Shown: piece by piece, positions 7,832 through 15,815 of the stretch
How positions within the stretch are numbered: position 1 is the first letter of the stretch
Layout of the letters: each line of letters begins with the position of its first letter
Virus record (IMG/VR): IMGVR_UViG_3300042923_000474
Location: 1-64,000 of that record
Direction: 5' to 3' (one strand)
Length of the DNA: 64,000 bases
Source of the DNA: a virus
The notes under the pieces: model-generated
The model's database searches: none
Told to the model about the DNA's origin: nothing
What the model saw: only the letters and a program-made list of their open reading frames with translations
Made by a program: the position numbers and the translations under genes

Positions 7832-9014
7832 GATTGGCAGTACGAGCGATGTCCACATGGGGCACTTGCGTACGCCCTCCGAACTGATCTCGGAAAACTT
7901 CCAGAAGTATGTGTTGCCGGATAACGCAGTCACCGCAGAGCTGGATCTATTTACCATCTGTGGTGACTTCTGGGACCGCCTTCTGAACCTGCCGGACAAA
8001 GATGCTTACACGGGTCGTATGTTATTGGTCTACATCCTGTTGGTGTGTGCCAAGTACAACATCATCCTACGCATCCTGGAAGGCACGCCCCGTCACGACC
8101 GTAAGCAGTCGCGGATGGTGCAAGAGCTGATTGAACTCATGAAGCTCGATGTTGATTACAAGTACATGGATGGCTGTCAGATCGAGTACATTGAAAAGCT
8201 CGATATTCATGTGCTGTACATTCAGGACGAATACGGTACACCTGACTCTGCATTGGCCGAGTTCAAACGCTTGTTGCATGAGCGGAATTTGGAGAAGGTG
8301 GATATCGCAGTAATGCACGGACAGTTTGAGCATCAACTACCCGACGTGGAAGGTGCCAGACACAAGTGTCACATTGCTCGCGAATATCTGGCGCTGGTGC
8401 GCTACCTGATCCTGATTGGACACGACCACAGGTTCAGCGAGTTTCGTCTCCCTGAGTTTCCTGGCGTCATTATCTCTCATGGTTCTCCCGACCGTTTGAT
8501 TCACGGTGAGGAAGAGCCTAAGGGATCGGTGCGTGTGGTGATCGATGAGAAGGAGAACGTGAATGTTACCTTCGTCGAGAACAAGGGGGCAATGGATTAC
8601 CGTACACTGGATGTACAAGGGCTGTCGACCGACCAAGTGATGGACATGATTACCCAGCTCAAGTTACGAGAGGGGAGTCACATCCGGCTCAAGGGTGACA
8701 TTTTCGATAAAGGACTGCGGATGATTCGTCATCTGCGCAAAGACTTCCCGCAGTACCGTCTGGAACCTTTCCCGATAAAAGAGAAGAAGAGAGAGTTGGA
8801 GGCTGTCAAAACATCCTCGTCTACTTACTCCCCTATCCAAATCGGTGAGACCAACGTTGTGGAGATGACCCGCGTGTGGCTGTTGAACAACGGGCACTCT
8901 GAGACGGAGGTGAAGGACTGTGAGGACTACCTGAATGAGCAAATCAACGCAAGCGCTGGCAGCCAGAGAGCAAGGCCAGTTTCCGATTTCCAAGGGGACC
9001 AGCTTAGCCATTGA
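7812..9014 (+). CDS. SbcD/Mre11-like metallophosphoesterase (DNA repair nuclease)
   Basis: 400 residues. The calcineurin-type phosphoesterase motifs are in order: DxH (SDVHMGH, Asp13/His15), GD (CGDFWDR, Asp52), a GNHD-like GTPRHD with His95/Asp96, an MHGQFE histidine, and the final GHDH (ILIGHDHRFSEF). This is the layout of SbcD/Mre11 nucleases, which use two metal ions to process DNA ends and hairpins. The Asn of canonical GNHD is not in its usual place. The C-terminal third has no SbcD capping-domain match that I can recognise and includes a helix-turn-helix-like end (MTRVWLLNNGHSETEVKDCEDYL). The start is ATG 7812, inside the preceding gene, because DVHMGH must be near the N terminus. No SbcC partner is visible in the window. 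Confidence 0.82.
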   Translation: MRGCSIKIGSTSDVHMGHLRTPSELISENFQKYVLPDNAVTAELDLFTICGDFWDRLLNLPDKDAYTGRMLLVYILLVCAKYNIILRILEGTPRHDRKQSRMVQELIELMKLDVDYKYMDGCQIEYIEKLDIHVLYIQDEYGTPDSALAEFKRLLHERNLEKVDIAVMHGQFEHQLPDVEGARHKCHIAREYLALVRYLILIGHDHRFSEFRLPEFPGVIISHGSPDRLIHGEEEPKGSVRVVIDEKENVNVTFVENKGAMDYRTLDVQGLSTDQVMDMITQLKLREGSHIRLKGDIFDKGLRMIRHLRKDFPQYRLEPFPIKEKKRELEAVKTSSSTYSPIQIGETNVVEMTRVWLLNNGHSETEVKDCEDYLNEQINASAGSQRARPVSDFQGDQLSH

Positions 9015-9798
9015 GTCGTTGGCTAACATGATCCCCGACCGAGATCACATCAAGCCTACCCCGATCGGACAGATCGACGTGTTGCTGGTAAACATCCGTA
9101 CCATTTACCGCAACATGTTGGGTGGGCTGAAAGCTGCTGCAAAAGAACTGGTGGCTGCTGAGGATCTGCCGGACTACATCTTTCAAGAGATGCAGCAGAT
9201 TCGTACAGCGGTCAGCAAGATCAGCAACAACAAAGTGGAAGCGTACTTCTATCTGTGTACTTACCCGGACTTGAAGAAGCGTTTCCCTAAGGCGATGCTG
9301 ATCGAACCGAATACCCTGAAACAGAAAGCTGCCAAAGCCATGGAAGACCAGGTGATGGCAGCGATGGCTGCAAGCCCTCAACTGTACGGGTATCCAAAGA
9401 TCTTCGAGTATTTTGTAGAAGGCGGTAAACTTGAGAACGAACGGGTGGCTGTTCTGACCCACCTCCCCCTGGACTTGGTAAATCGCTACCAGTTCAAGGA
9501 GATGTATTTGCTAGAGAGCAACACTGGCGCATTCAAAAAGCCCAGCGAGTTCAACAGCAAGTTCAAGGTGAAACCAGAAGGCACTCACCTGCCGTTCTCT
9601 CTGTTTACGCTTCAGATCTTTGGTGACGGAGGCAAGATGTTCATGCCGATGTTGTCTGAGGTCACAAGCTTTGTGGCGGACGTGGCCAAGTCTAATCGCT
9701 GGACCCCACTTACCACAGCGGAGAAGATCAAGTACAACTTGGACAATGCACCGCACAACAAGTTTTCAGTGTTCCTGAAGACATTACTACGCGATTAA
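8935..9798 (+). CDS. Unknown protein between nuclease and SSB
   Basis: 287 residues. The ATG overlaps the last 80 bases of the nuclease gene, with a GAGG-type site upstream. Soluble and mixed alpha/beta, with several Met/Ala-rich helices (KAMEDQVMAAMAASPQ) and a C-terminal region carrying SRWTP-type and KYNLDNAPHNKFS segments. Overlap with an SbcD-like gene and a downstream SSB gene place it in a DNA-metabolism operon. I see no catalytic motif, and name it only as a likely replication or recombination accessory factor. Confidence 0.75.
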   Translation: MSKSTQALAAREQGQFPISKGTSLAIESLANMIPDRDHIKPTPIGQIDVLLVNIRTIYRNMLGGLKAAAKELVAAEDLPDYIFQEMQQIRTAVSKISNNKVEAYFYLCTYPDLKKRFPKAMLIEPNTLKQKAAKAMEDQVMAAMAASPQLYGYPKIFEYFVEGGKLENERVAVLTHLPLDLVNRYQFKEMYLLESNTGAFKKPSEFNSKFKVKPEGTHLPFSLFTLQIFGDGGKMFMPMLSEVTSFVADVAKSNRWTPLTTAEKIKYNLDNAPHNKFSVFLKTLLRD

Positions 9799-9861
9799 AC
9801 CACAACCGATCCTGGCTATTGTTTGTGACCCAACACCCCAATTTTTTCAAGGAGCATCGCC

Positions 9862-10590
9862 ATGTCCGGCGGTAACGCAGCCCGTACCAACCTCCCCACC
9901 GCGCTGATTGAATTCCGTCTGCGTTTGACTGCTGACAAATTGCCAGAAGGTCGTAAAAACCCGAACCTGGAAGTGAGCGTCAACAAGAAGAACGAAGTCC
10001 AGATCGGTTGCAACACCGGCATCTTCGGTGCCGACAATGCCATGGTTCGTATCCAGGGTACCATGGGCGCATTGGAGTTCAGCCTCCTGCACATGTACGC
10101 TGAAGACATCCACGCCAAAGAACCCGGCTTCAAGTTCCCGCTGCTCCGCCTGTATGGCCCACGCAAGAAGCGCACTCCGCAAGACGCCGGCAAAGGTCTC
10201 GATGCCGTGGTTCTGGTCGGCAAAGACGCGAATGGCGCTTGTTTCATCTCGGTCATGCGCAAAGATGCTCCGCAGGTCAAGTTCATCTTCCAACCTGGCC
10301 GCTGGACTGAAATGGTTGATGCAACCACCCAGCAACCACTGTCGCAAGCTGAGCTGTCCAACTGGTACTCCCAGGCCTGGGCCCGCACCTTTGCACCGCT
10401 GGTTTCCTACGCCCTGAACGTCAAGGTGTACGACTTCCGCGAAGACAACGACCAGAACGGCGGTGGCCAGAACAACAACGGTCAGCAGAACAATTACCAA
10501 CAGCGCAACAACCAGCAGCAGGCGCCGGCTCAAGCAGCTGCTCCAGCTGGCGGCGACTTCGGCGGCTTCGACGACGACATCCCGCTGTAA
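9862..10590 (+). CDS. Single-stranded DNA-binding protein (SSB-like)
   Basis: 242 residues with an AAGGAG site. The first 190 residues are beta-rich and basic. They are followed by a Gln/Asn/Gly-rich flexible linker (about residues 195-230, QNNNGQQNNYQQRNNQQQ type) and an acidic tip FGGFDDDIPL. That three-part plan, ending in a tip almost identical to the bacterial SSB ending MDFDDDIPF, is the hallmark of SSBs. The tip recruits helicases, nucleases and polymerases. The OB fold itself is not recognisable by eye, so the call rests on tail and linker. It sits at the end of a DNA-repair operon and is followed by a terminator. Optimised codons suggest high expression. Confidence 0.72.
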   Translation: MSGGNAARTNLPTALIEFRLRLTADKLPEGRKNPNLEVSVNKKNEVQIGCNTGIFGADNAMVRIQGTMGALEFSLLHMYAEDIHAKEPGFKFPLLRLYGPRKKRTPQDAGKGLDAVVLVGKDANGACFISVMRKDAPQVKFIFQPGRWTEMVDATTQQPLSQAELSNWYSQAWARTFAPLVSYALNVKVYDFREDNDQNGGGQNNNGQQNNYQQRNNQQQAPAQAAAPAGGDFGGFDDDIPL

Positions 10591-10601
10591 GAAAGCTTTA
10601 C

Positions 10602-10629
10602 AAATGGTGGGCCCAACGGCCTACCATTT
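10602..10629 (+). terminator. Terminator hairpin after SSB gene
   Basis: AAATGGTGGGCC / GGCCTACCATTT stem (one G-T type mismatch) with a CAAC loop, followed by TTTATGCTCCC. It carries the TATG tag. Confidence 0.7.
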
Positions 10630-10673
10630 ATGCTCCCGAGTTGAAAAGTTGGCATAACGAACAACCAGATTTG

Positions 10674-10695
10674 AAACCTAAATTATCAACGTGAG
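10674..10695 (+). promoter_or_regulatory. Promoter-like element P2, upstream of gp68-like RNAP subunit
   Basis: Copy with ACCTAAATTATCAACGTGA, 43 bases before the ATG at 10739 and just after the SSB terminator. It is nearest in sequence to the copy at 59017. Confidence 0.6.
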
Positions 10696-10738
10696 CATCC
10701 CCCAAGATGTTCGTAACTGACCAAGGAGCCCACGAACG

Positions 10739-12262
10739 ATGGAGATCTTAATTGAAGGTTATTCTCCTACGGGAGCCTTCAAACGGGTTGCCGTGGTACA
10801 TGACGGCAAAACGATCTCGTGGAACACGCAGACTTATTCCAAGCTGAAGTTCCACAATGCGGCAGTGATCTTTAAAGAGATCAACGAACTCTGGGCTAAG
10901 AAGTCGCCTGAGGTTCAGAAGAAGATCTTCGCAGCTTTTGAGGAGATTCATCAACATCTCACAGAGCCCGAGGATAACCAACAGCAGGTCGAAAGACTGG
11001 GCGTGTTGGTGGCAATTATCTACAAGCACTTTACAGCCAAGGATGCCGAAGATATCGTCAACAGTTTGAACTTGACGTATCCAAGCTCCATGGTGGAAGA
11101 CTACACCAGCATCCCCGACAACGGTCGAACCCATACACGGGCAGACTACCACAGACTGGTTCAGCTGGCGATTCGCCTGCGTCCCATGTTGCCGGTGTTC
11201 GGGCAGTACATCCACACGTTCTTGGATCAGCCGGGCTCCCAGTATCGGGAAACCAGCGCGGTCAAGATCCTGAACGATACAGATGTGCTCAGGATGCCTG
11301 CGGTAGAAAAGCTGGTTGGTTTCATGGAGGCAACTCTCAAGAACTTCCAGCACCAGGACTCAGCTATCTTGGGTGGGAAACTGGGTTCTGCGGAAATGCC
11401 TTACTGGCTGGTCGCCAAGGCTATCTTCCGAAGAATTGCGCCGGGTGAAGTACACAGCGTGGACGATGTTTCTTCGATCATCACCAACGTGTACAACTTT
11501 GTGGTGAAGTCGACGCTCGACTCCATCCCAAGGAACTTTGGCGGCACCAAGAACAAGACCCGCACAACCGAAGGCTCGGGTAAGGATGAAAACGTTTCGT
11601 TGTTGGAGGCGATCCGTATCCGTGAGCAGGTATCGGGTGGTCGTCGGAAGATTGTTGACATCTACTCGCGGAACATCTTGTTCACTGCGCGTCGTGTTGA
11701 TCCGACTGTACCAGAAGACCTCGTGCACGAATGCTGCCGCCCTGACATGGCTCGCATCAGTCGTTCCGTACATCCAGTACAAAAGGTCTTGGCCTGCTGG
11801 GTGATGTCTCGTGGTCAGCCACCGAGCCACTACGACCTGCTCAAACGCGAACCTGTGTACCGCTTCATCGGAGCTGCCCAAGCTCTGCTGTGGCATTGGG
11901 GTTACATGGAACTCGCTGCGCTGATGGAAGCTGCACCTGTGCAGGATCTGACCATGGCTCCCGCTGCTGCTCTCTGGGCACGCGAAGAGCTGAGCAAAGA
12001 AAGACTGGAGCGGTTGCGTGAGCGTTATCCGTACACCACCCAGTTGACCCGTGGTAGCCAAAACCCCGATGAGGCTGTCAAGGGTGTCGTGGAGAATGCT
12101 GAGCTAGCTCGGATGATCCACAGTGAAGAATGGGTCCTGGACAAAGACTCGCGGTTCTACAACATCGTGAACCACAACGAGCATGGACACATCATCCTGT
12201 CCCCAGGTTTCCGCAACACAATCGCTGACCTACAACTCGATGTGTCCTCGGGTACTTGGTAA
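10739..12262 (+). CDS. Non-virion RNAP fifth subunit (phiKZ gp68-like)
   Basis: 507 residues with an AAGGAG site. In phiKZ the fifth nvRNAP subunit gp68 (about 520 residues, no bacterial homologue) is needed for promoter recognition. The call here rests on length, gene order (this gene, two unknowns, RNAP beta C-half, beta' C-half, as in phiKZ 68-69-70-71/73-74) and the shared upstream element. Sequence features are a helical N-terminal third, a Lys/Arg/Thr linker (FGGTKNKTRTTEGSGKDEN, about residues 265-285), and a helical C-terminal half with ELSKERLERLRERYPY. No sigma-factor signature is visible. It could be a non-RNAP replication protein if synteny misleads. Confidence 0.62.
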   Translation: MEILIEGYSPTGAFKRVAVVHDGKTISWNTQTYSKLKFHNAAVIFKEINELWAKKSPEVQKKIFAAFEEIHQHLTEPEDNQQQVERLGVLVAIIYKHFTAKDAEDIVNSLNLTYPSSMVEDYTSIPDNGRTHTRADYHRLVQLAIRLRPMLPVFGQYIHTFLDQPGSQYRETSAVKILNDTDVLRMPAVEKLVGFMEATLKNFQHQDSAILGGKLGSAEMPYWLVAKAIFRRIAPGEVHSVDDVSSIITNVYNFVVKSTLDSIPRNFGGTKNKTRTTEGSGKDENVSLLEAIRIREQVSGGRRKIVDIYSRNILFTARRVDPTVPEDLVHECCRPDMARISRSVHPVQKVLACWVMSRGQPPSHYDLLKREPVYRFIGAAQALLWHWGYMELAALMEAAPVQDLTMAPAAALWAREELSKERLERLRERYPYTTQLTRGSQNPDEAVKGVVENAELARMIHSEEWVLDKDSRFYNIVNHNEHGHIILSPGFRNTIADLQLDVSSGTW

Positions 12263-12288
12263 GCAAACATTTTTAAAGGAAAAGTGCT

Positions 12289-13902
12289 ATGAACAAAGGC
12301 GTAAAGATTCTGAGCATTCTGCTGGCCGAAGCCCCACCTTCGCCGCAACTGTACGTTCGCCCATGGGAAGTTAACTGGCGCGATGGCTACACCGATCAGC
12401 TGCTGGAAGCAACCAATGACGGGGCTAACCTGTCGTCTGGTGCAATCCGTCAAGTGGCGACCGAGATGCTGGTACCTGCGGCTGCTCATGGCGGGGCGGT
12501 AAACATCGCCAACGGTTTCGGCTTTACTCGTAGCACCGTCACTCTGGTTGTTGAAACCGAAGACGTCGGTGGTCGCAAGACTCAGGAGATCATCTCCGGC
12601 TACACAGACCACATGGGCATTGGTGGTACCGACACCAACCCAACCTACAACCGTGAAATGCGTTTCTTCTTCAACCACATGGGCACGCTGCAGATCACCA
12701 GCGGTTCTGGCCATGAAGGTTACGGCATGTACCAATTCGGCAATGCCACCGAGATCCTGACGCCGATGACTGGCTGGGATTCCAATGGCGACATCCCGAT
12801 CGTCAACCGTAAGGCAACCACCATGCGTCCGAAAGACGTAATGGCCAGCCTGGGTGAAGGTGCATTCGCCGGCATGGGCGTGCACGATGACAATGGTAGC
12901 AAGTTGAATGGTGCGCCTGTACTGGGTAACACCAGCTATCAGTTCGGTAGCCGCGCCAAGCGCTCCAGCTTCGACAACAACGTATCCTCTGAATTCCTGT
13001 CTCGGGTGTTCACTGGTGTGCGCGACACCATGCTGGACAATGCCACTGATCAACGTCAGTACGGCAACGCCCTGCAAAAGGCAAGCGAGTCGAAGTACAT
13101 CAACGAACCGATGACCTCCAACTCGGCGATGCTGCTGCTGCTGCAACGTCGTAGTCAGTTCCAACAGGAATGGTCGGTCACGTTGGGCGAGCTGCTGAAC
13201 ATCGACCACACGATCACGTCTCGCATCCAGCCGATCAAGATGCGCGTGCAGGATCGTCAGACCGCTGCTGCAATCATGACCAACACTGATGGTTGGGAAT
13301 CGACCAGCTTTGAAGGTCAGGTGGCTCAGCTGGCTACATTGATCATGCCGAATGCAATGTCCAAGTTCGCACTGGGGCATCTGCACTTCATCGCTCACAC
13401 CGAAACCCTCGACGGCTCGGTGGATGTGCGGGTGGTCAACATGGCCGGTATCGCTCAAGGTATCGATCCACGTTCGATCATCAACATGATCAAACAACAC
13501 ATCGCGTTCGAGATCTTCCCGGCGCTGACCATGGGCCGCTTCAAGATCCACATCGAGGCTAACGTCTCGCTGAACCGGATCTCGACCATCACCGTTGGCA
13601 TCAACGGCGGTATCAAGAAGCCGTTCCCAATCGCCAGCTACTGCTCGGCACTGTACAGCCCATGCTTGGCTCCGAACCCGACTGTCTTGGAAAAGGTAGC
13701 AGGGGATTTGAGTGGTGTGGCTTCTCAGTTGACAGCGGCTGCGATGAACCTCGGCCCTGGTCTGATTCACAGTCAGCCACCGGCACAAGTAATGGACTAT
13801 GGAAGTGGCAGCATTGCCTCCACCCCGTTGTCCAATGTTCAATTTACTAACCCAAATGCCGCAGGTCAGATGCCTGGCGGTGGCACTAGCCGCGGGTTCT
13901 GA
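12289..13902 (+). CDS. Unknown protein (phiKZ gp69-position)
   Basis: 537 residues with an AAAGGAAA site. It is soluble and beta-rich with a Gly-rich character (YTDHMGIGGTDTNPTYN, FFNHMGTLQITSGSGHEGYGMYQFG) and a Gly/Pro/Ser-rich tail. Highly optimised codons (GGT, CTG, AAC, CGT) indicate an abundant product. The fold is not recognised; features such as repeated short strands would suit a structural or shell-associated protein. It lies between nvRNAP subunit genes under the P2 element, so it is probably made early or in the middle phase, like chimallin. Confidence 0.7.
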   Translation: MNKGVKILSILLAEAPPSPQLYVRPWEVNWRDGYTDQLLEATNDGANLSSGAIRQVATEMLVPAAAHGGAVNIANGFGFTRSTVTLVVETEDVGGRKTQEIISGYTDHMGIGGTDTNPTYNREMRFFFNHMGTLQITSGSGHEGYGMYQFGNATEILTPMTGWDSNGDIPIVNRKATTMRPKDVMASLGEGAFAGMGVHDDNGSKLNGAPVLGNTSYQFGSRAKRSSFDNNVSSEFLSRVFTGVRDTMLDNATDQRQYGNALQKASESKYINEPMTSNSAMLLLLQRRSQFQQEWSVTLGELLNIDHTITSRIQPIKMRVQDRQTAAAIMTNTDGWESTSFEGQVAQLATLIMPNAMSKFALGHLHFIAHTETLDGSVDVRVVNMAGIAQGIDPRSIINMIKQHIAFEIFPALTMGRFKIHIEANVSLNRISTITVGINGGIKKPFPIASYCSALYSPCLAPNPTVLEKVAGDLSGVASQLTAAAMNLGPGLIHSQPPAQVMDYGSGSIASTPLSNVQFTNPNAAGQMPGGGTSRGF

Positions 13903-13913
13903 TAGGAAGTACC

Positions 13914-15284
13914 ATGGAAAATACATTGGAAAAGACGCTCAACTTCCTGACCGAAATCCTGCAGTCTTTGGGGATGACGGTCAAAGGGCGCTCCATTCTC
14001 ATCGAGGGTGAGGATGGGGAATACGAAATCGAGGTGGATGGCAAGACCTTGGTTCTGCCTACCGAGGAAACGCTCAAGCTGTCGAAGTGGGATAAGGAGA
14101 TTGCCTTCTTCCCGCTCTGCGAAAGCACACTGCGCGGTGAATCGGAAGTGCAGCACGAGCTGCTGTCCATGGTCAAGGGTGCGGTCAACGTGCGTTTGGC
14201 CAGTCTGTTGTGGGAGCTGTTCAAGGTAGCGAACAGCGAGGAATGTAAAGCAAACAAACTCTCGCCAGAACAGGCTGAGTTCCTGCCGCACATTCCAGGG
14301 TTCGACGCCAACATGGTGAAGAACATGGGCAAGCTTGTATTGGGTGTTGATCCCACCGAGTACAAGACCAGCCTGATCCACATGAACCTCAAGCGTCGTA
14401 CCAAGATCAACGGTCAGCCGTTCGATCGTGCGTGCCTGGTTCGTTTCCCATTGGCTGAGATGGAACGCAAGGAGAAGCCATTCGGCGTCGAACTGCGCGT
14501 CAAGGACATGGATGCTCTGCTGAGTCTGCTGGACTACGTGCTGCCTGATTGGCAAATCGAGAACAGCTACAGTCGTGGTACCGACAGCAAGGTTGCTCCG
14601 TATTTCGTGGCGACCCTGATGGCGTACCAGAACATCAATGCTCGCATCACGCTGCTGGCGAAACGCTTCGTGCCAACCTTCCCCAAGTTCGGGGCACTGG
14701 TCAACGAAGACAACTGGGTCGAGTGCATGGATGACCTGCACCGCATGCGTGATTGCATGCCTAACCTGCCGGGTAACGACGGCGCCGTAGTTCGCGGGGG
14801 TGGTAATGGTGGGGATGCTCCTATCATTACCAACGAACCCAAGGTGGCTCGCTCAGCACCCATGCCGACGAAGACGCAGCCGAACCTCCCGTGGGAAGAA
14901 CAGTCGCAGGCTCAATCCGCGCCAGCTCAACCTACGCACCGTGCTCCAGCAGCTGATGACGATGTCGTTGAATACGTTCCTCGTCAGGCTGTCCATCCGC
15001 AGGCGGGACAGATCCCAGTAGGTCATGAACAAACCTACGCAACACCGGGCACTGTCCCAGCAGGCTATGGCAGTACAAACGGCCCAAGCTTTGCCGAGAT
15101 CCAGCGTTCACGTATGCAGGGTCCGGCTTACGCAGCGGTCAACCAACCACCACCTGTCGGCGGCAGCTCCTTTAGCTCCGACTATCGCGGCGCAGATACA
15201 ACCGGCAATGTAAACGGTTACAACGTCGGCTACGTCACACCAGCAGCTAACCAGTACGCTCAGCCAACCGGCCGGGGCTACTGA
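13914..15284 (+). CDS. Unknown protein with long disordered C-terminal tail (phiKZ gp70-position)
   Basis: 456 residues with an AGGAAG site. Residues 1-290 are an ordered alpha/beta domain starting with a helix and a beta hairpin (RSILIEGEDGEYEIEVDGKT). Residues 300-456 are Pro/Gln/Ala/Gly/Tyr-rich and probably disordered (repeats such as QPTHRAPAADD, TPGTVPAGYGS, NVGYVTPAANQYAQP). Tyr- and Gln-rich tails like this often drive weak multivalent binding. Its place in the nvRNAP operon suggests a role in polymerase assembly or at the phage nucleus, but no function is shown by motif. It is the last gene before a convergent terminator. Confidence 0.72.
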   Translation: MENTLEKTLNFLTEILQSLGMTVKGRSILIEGEDGEYEIEVDGKTLVLPTEETLKLSKWDKEIAFFPLCESTLRGESEVQHELLSMVKGAVNVRLASLLWELFKVANSEECKANKLSPEQAEFLPHIPGFDANMVKNMGKLVLGVDPTEYKTSLIHMNLKRRTKINGQPFDRACLVRFPLAEMERKEKPFGVELRVKDMDALLSLLDYVLPDWQIENSYSRGTDSKVAPYFVATLMAYQNINARITLLAKRFVPTFPKFGALVNEDNWVECMDDLHRMRDCMPNLPGNDGAVVRGGGNGGDAPIITNEPKVARSAPMPTKTQPNLPWEEQSQAQSAPAQPTHRAPAADDDVVEYVPRQAVHPQAGQIPVGHEQTYATPGTVPAGYGSTNGPSFAEIQRSRMQGPAYAAVNQPPPVGGSSFSSDYRGADTTGNVNGYNVGYVTPAANQYAQPTGRGY

Positions 15285-15292
15285 CGGCATAG

Positions 15293-15318
15293 CCCCTCCT
15301 CCCGCAAGGGAGGAGGGG
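15293..15318. terminator. Bidirectional terminator between convergent genes
   Basis: Perfect 11-bp stem CCCCTCCTCCC / GGGAGGAGGGG with GCAA loop. It is preceded by GACGGCATAGC, the reverse complement of the GCTATGCCGTC tag, so the tag faces the minus-strand direction. It lies between the gp70-position gene and the minus gene at 15336. Confidence 0.8.
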
Positions 15319-15335
15319 AACTATCACGGCGGTTA

Positions 15336-15686
15336 TTATTTTACCACCTTGCTGCGAGATGTAACGTACAGTCCCTTAAGTCGACTATAAGAGTCGCGTG
15401 TTGGGATGTACAGAACGGTTGTGTCTGGCGAGAAATCGGTTGGACTCTCAATGTCACTCAGTCGCATGATCGCAAAGTGAAACTCAGGATGGAGGTTCTG
15501 AGACGACAGATACCCGTAGAGGTCGTACCGGTATTTGAAGGCTTCGTGTGAATCGACGGCATGCACTTCAAAGCGACCGTCTTGACGGAAGAACGCCCGA
15601 TGAGTTTCGATCATCAGCCGGAAACCGTCTTCGTTTGTAAAGGAGTCTGGCACTGGGGTTGCCAGTTTACGCAAAGGCGATCCCAT
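15336..15686 (-). CDS. Small unknown protein, antisense insert in RNAP locus
   Basis: 116 residues with an AGGAA site 8 bases before the ATG. It begins MGSPLRKLATPVPD and is alpha/beta with a basic end (RLKGLYVTSRSKVVK). No domain recognised. It is the only minus-strand gene between 727 and 23000, lying between two nvRNAP-operon segments with a terminator on one side and a promoter-like element on the other. Its codon choice is less biased than that of its neighbours. This is the usual look of an acquired accessory gene, though it could be an old resident. Confidence 0.72.
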   Translation of the reverse strand: MGSPLRKLATPVPDSFTNEDGFRLMIETHRAFFRQDGRFEVHAVDSHEAFKYRYDLYGYLSSQNLHPEFHFAIMRLSDIESPTDFSPDTTVLYIPTRDSYSRLKGLYVTSRSKVVK

Positions 15687-15714
15687 GAGTGAGTTCCTGA
15701 GGTAAGGGAATTTG

Positions 15715-15736
15715 AGACCTAGATTATTAAGTTGAA
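15715..15736 (+). promoter_or_regulatory. Promoter-like element P3, upstream of RNAP beta C-half
   Basis: Copy with ACCTAGATTATTAAGTTGA, 79 bases before the ATG at 15816. It lies between the divergent starts of 15686 (minus) and 15816 (plus). Confidence 0.6.
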
Positions 15737-15815
15737 GGTCGTTTGGCTTTCATAAGTTAGGCTTTGATTACAGCGAGCACTTCAGTCGCCGTGGTCAAAA
15801 GGAGATAGGAACAAT

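Noticed and set aside
12157-13926. 589-residue minus-strand ORF opposite the 12289 gene
   Set aside because: Antisense shadow that runs across a gene boundary; the plus gene has a start with a ribosome site.
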